Source of the DNA: Rhodopirellula sp. P2
Lineage (GTDB): Bacteria; Planctomycetota; Planctomycetia; Pirellulales; Pirellulaceae
Assembly: GCF_028768465.1 (NCBI RefSeq)
Contig: NZ_CP118225.1
Coordinates: 2,895,001-2,959,000 of the forward strand
DNA: 64,000 nt
Direction: 5' to 3'
Part shown: positions 63,032-64,000 of the stretch, in pieces
How positions within the stretch are numbered: the stretch's first letter is position 1
Layout of the letters: each line of letters begins with the position of its first letter
Notes under the pieces: model-generated
Seen by the model: the letters and a program-made list of their open reading frames with translations, nothing else
Told to the model about the DNA's origin: nothing
The model's database searches: none
Position numbers and translations under genes: made by a program

Positions 63032-64000
63032 ATGAATTTACCTTTGTCTCGTCGTGATGCGTTGAAAGTTTGTGGGATGGGCTTTGGCTCGCTCGCACTG
63101 ACCGATGCTCTGTGCCGTGAAAGCGCTGCGTCTGGGTTGCCCAACCCAGCGAACTTCGGTGGGGAGGTGATGCCTCATTTTCCCGCGAAAGCCAAGCGTG
63201 TCATTCACTTGTTCATGAATGGCGGTCCCAGCCAAGTGGACTCGTTCGATCGCAAACCTGCGCTCGAAGAGTTCGATGGTAAATCCGCTCCGATGGCAAA
63301 CTTGAAGACCGAACGGCCCACGGGCAACGTGATGCGGTCGCCCTACAAATGGGACAAGTACGGCGAGTGCGGGTTGGAAGTCAGCGAGTTGTTCGAGCAC
63401 ACGGCCAAGCACGCGGATGATCTGTGTGTGGTCAACAGCATGTACGCCGACGTTCCCAACCATGAGCCCTCGTTGTTGCTGATGAATTGTGGCGAGGCTC
63501 GGTTGATCCGGCCTGCGATGGGATCGTGGTTGACCTACGGTTTGGGCAGTGACAACGAGAACCTGCCATCGTTCATTGCGATGTGTCCGGGTGGGTACCC
63601 GATCAAAGAATCACAGAACTGGCAGAACGGTTTTTTGCCTGGCAAGTACCAGGGGACTTACATCGACAGCAGTTTCGCGTCGGTCGAACGGTTGCTGGAA
63701 AACATTCGCGGCCGTTCGGTTCACCCGACCAATCAGCGTGAGCAGTTGGATTTGCTGGCGAAGCTGAATCAGCAACATGCAGCTCAGCGTGGAAACGACC
63801 CACGGTTGGAATCACGCATTGAGTCATTCGAACTGGCCTATCGCATGCAAAGCGAAGCGTCCGAGGCTTTCGACATCAGTCGCGAAACGGAAGAAACACG
63901 AACGATGTATGGCGATGGCGATTTCGCGCGGCAAGCGTTGATCGCTCGACGGTTGGTCGAACGTGGTGTCCGCTTCGTGCAGCTCTACACCGGTGCCGGG
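63032..64000 (+). CDS. DUF1501 exported protein (3' end outside window)
   Basis: It runs off the right edge, with 323 residues visible. It begins MNLPLSRRDALKVCGMGFGS, a Tat-like signal, followed by DUF1501 motifs: VIHLFMNGGPSQVDSFDRKP, FDGKSAP, ELFEHTAKHADDLCVVNSMY, NHEPSLLLMNCGEA and RQALIARRLVERGVRFVQLY. It starts three bases after the DUF1553 stop. The pair is the standard planctomycete arrangement, predicted periplasmic and of unproven biochemical function. Confidence 0.93.
   Translation, partial: MNLPLSRRDALKVCGMGFGSLALTDALCRESAASGLPNPANFGGEVMPHFPAKAKRVIHLFMNGGPSQVDSFDRKPALEEFDGKSAPMANLKTERPTGNVMRSPYKWDKYGECGLEVSELFEHTAKHADDLCVVNSMYADVPNHEPSLLLMNCGEARLIRPAMGSWLTYGLGSDNENLPSFIAMCPGGYPIKESQNWQNGFLPGKYQGTYIDSSFASVERLLENIRGRSVHPTNQREQLDLLAKLNQQHAAQRGNDPRLESRIESFELAYRMQSEASEAFDISRETEETRTMYGDGDFARQALIARRLVERGVRFVQLYTGAG

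Noticed and set aside
1-64000. tRNA, rRNA or tmRNA genes
   Set aside because: I looked for conserved cores in the intergenic gaps and saw none; a covariance search (tRNAscan-SE, Rfam) would settle it.

Overview
The window looks like a chromosomal segment of a marine planctomycete close to Rhodopirellula. The base composition is moderately GC-rich. The gene content is typical of that group: an arylsulfatase-type sulfatase, paired DUF1592/DUF1552 and DUF1549-DUF1553/DUF1501 modules with haem c motifs, a DUF1080 protein, a ThuA-like protein, a membrane-anchored pseudokinase, an ECF sigma factor paired with a membrane protein, and many secreted proteins of unknown role. The genus assignment is an inference from family content; no rRNA gene or other phylogenetic marker is in view.

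Layout. 1-8.3 kb is a mobile-element scar zone. It holds a truncated ISL3-type transposase at the edge, an IS3 OrfA remnant, a frameshifted zinc metalloprotease and two complete, oppositely oriented IS66-type elements, one inserted at the tip of the other. 8.7-13 kb is a leftward group: ThuA-like, GalT/HIT-type nucleotidyltransferase and glycogen synthase. 13-19 kb holds a rightward pseudokinase, then an ECF sigma factor overlapping a polytopic membrane protein. 19-24.5 kb runs leftward: secreted alpha/beta hydrolase, YacP/NYN nuclease, polyprenyl-phosphate sugar transferase and nadC. 24.7-26.6 kb holds a parvulin-type PPIase and a lipoprotein. 26.7-36.9 kb runs leftward: purD overlapping a DUF1080 gene, a 1177-residue PEPCK-like protein, coaE, a zinc-ribbon coiled-coil protein, a MoxR ATPase and a sulfatase.

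37.5-44 kb holds DUF2293, a glycine-zipper protein, a HerA/VirB4-like ATPase, purine nucleoside phosphorylase and a DUF937 protein. These are separated by repeat-rich intergenic DNA. 44-51.5 kb holds two overlapping leftward genes (repeat-rich exported protein; J-domain-like membrane protein), a HEAT/EF-hand protein and a coiled-coil exported protein. 51.7-55.1 kb is the DUF1592-DUF1552 pair. 56.4-60.2 kb holds a lipid-kinase-family protein, kdsA and a lipoprotein. 60.3-64 kb is the DUF1553-DUF1501 pair, the last gene running off the window.

How the genes fit together. Housekeeping functions (purD, nadC, coaE, PNP, kdsA) are scattered among secreted or periplasmic genes. Glycogen synthase beside a GalT-fold enzyme suggests storage-glucan metabolism, and the PEPCK-like protein may be a pyrophosphate-dependent gluconeogenic enzyme. 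Translational coupling by short overlaps is common (IS66 tnpA/tnpB, DUF1080/purD, zinc-ribbon/coaE, sigma/membrane protein, DUF1592/DUF1552). Intergenic gaps carry several families of dispersed palindromic repeats. I saw no rRNA, tRNA or CRISPR array. The most informative structure is the nested IS66 pair, whose insertion order can be read from its target duplications.
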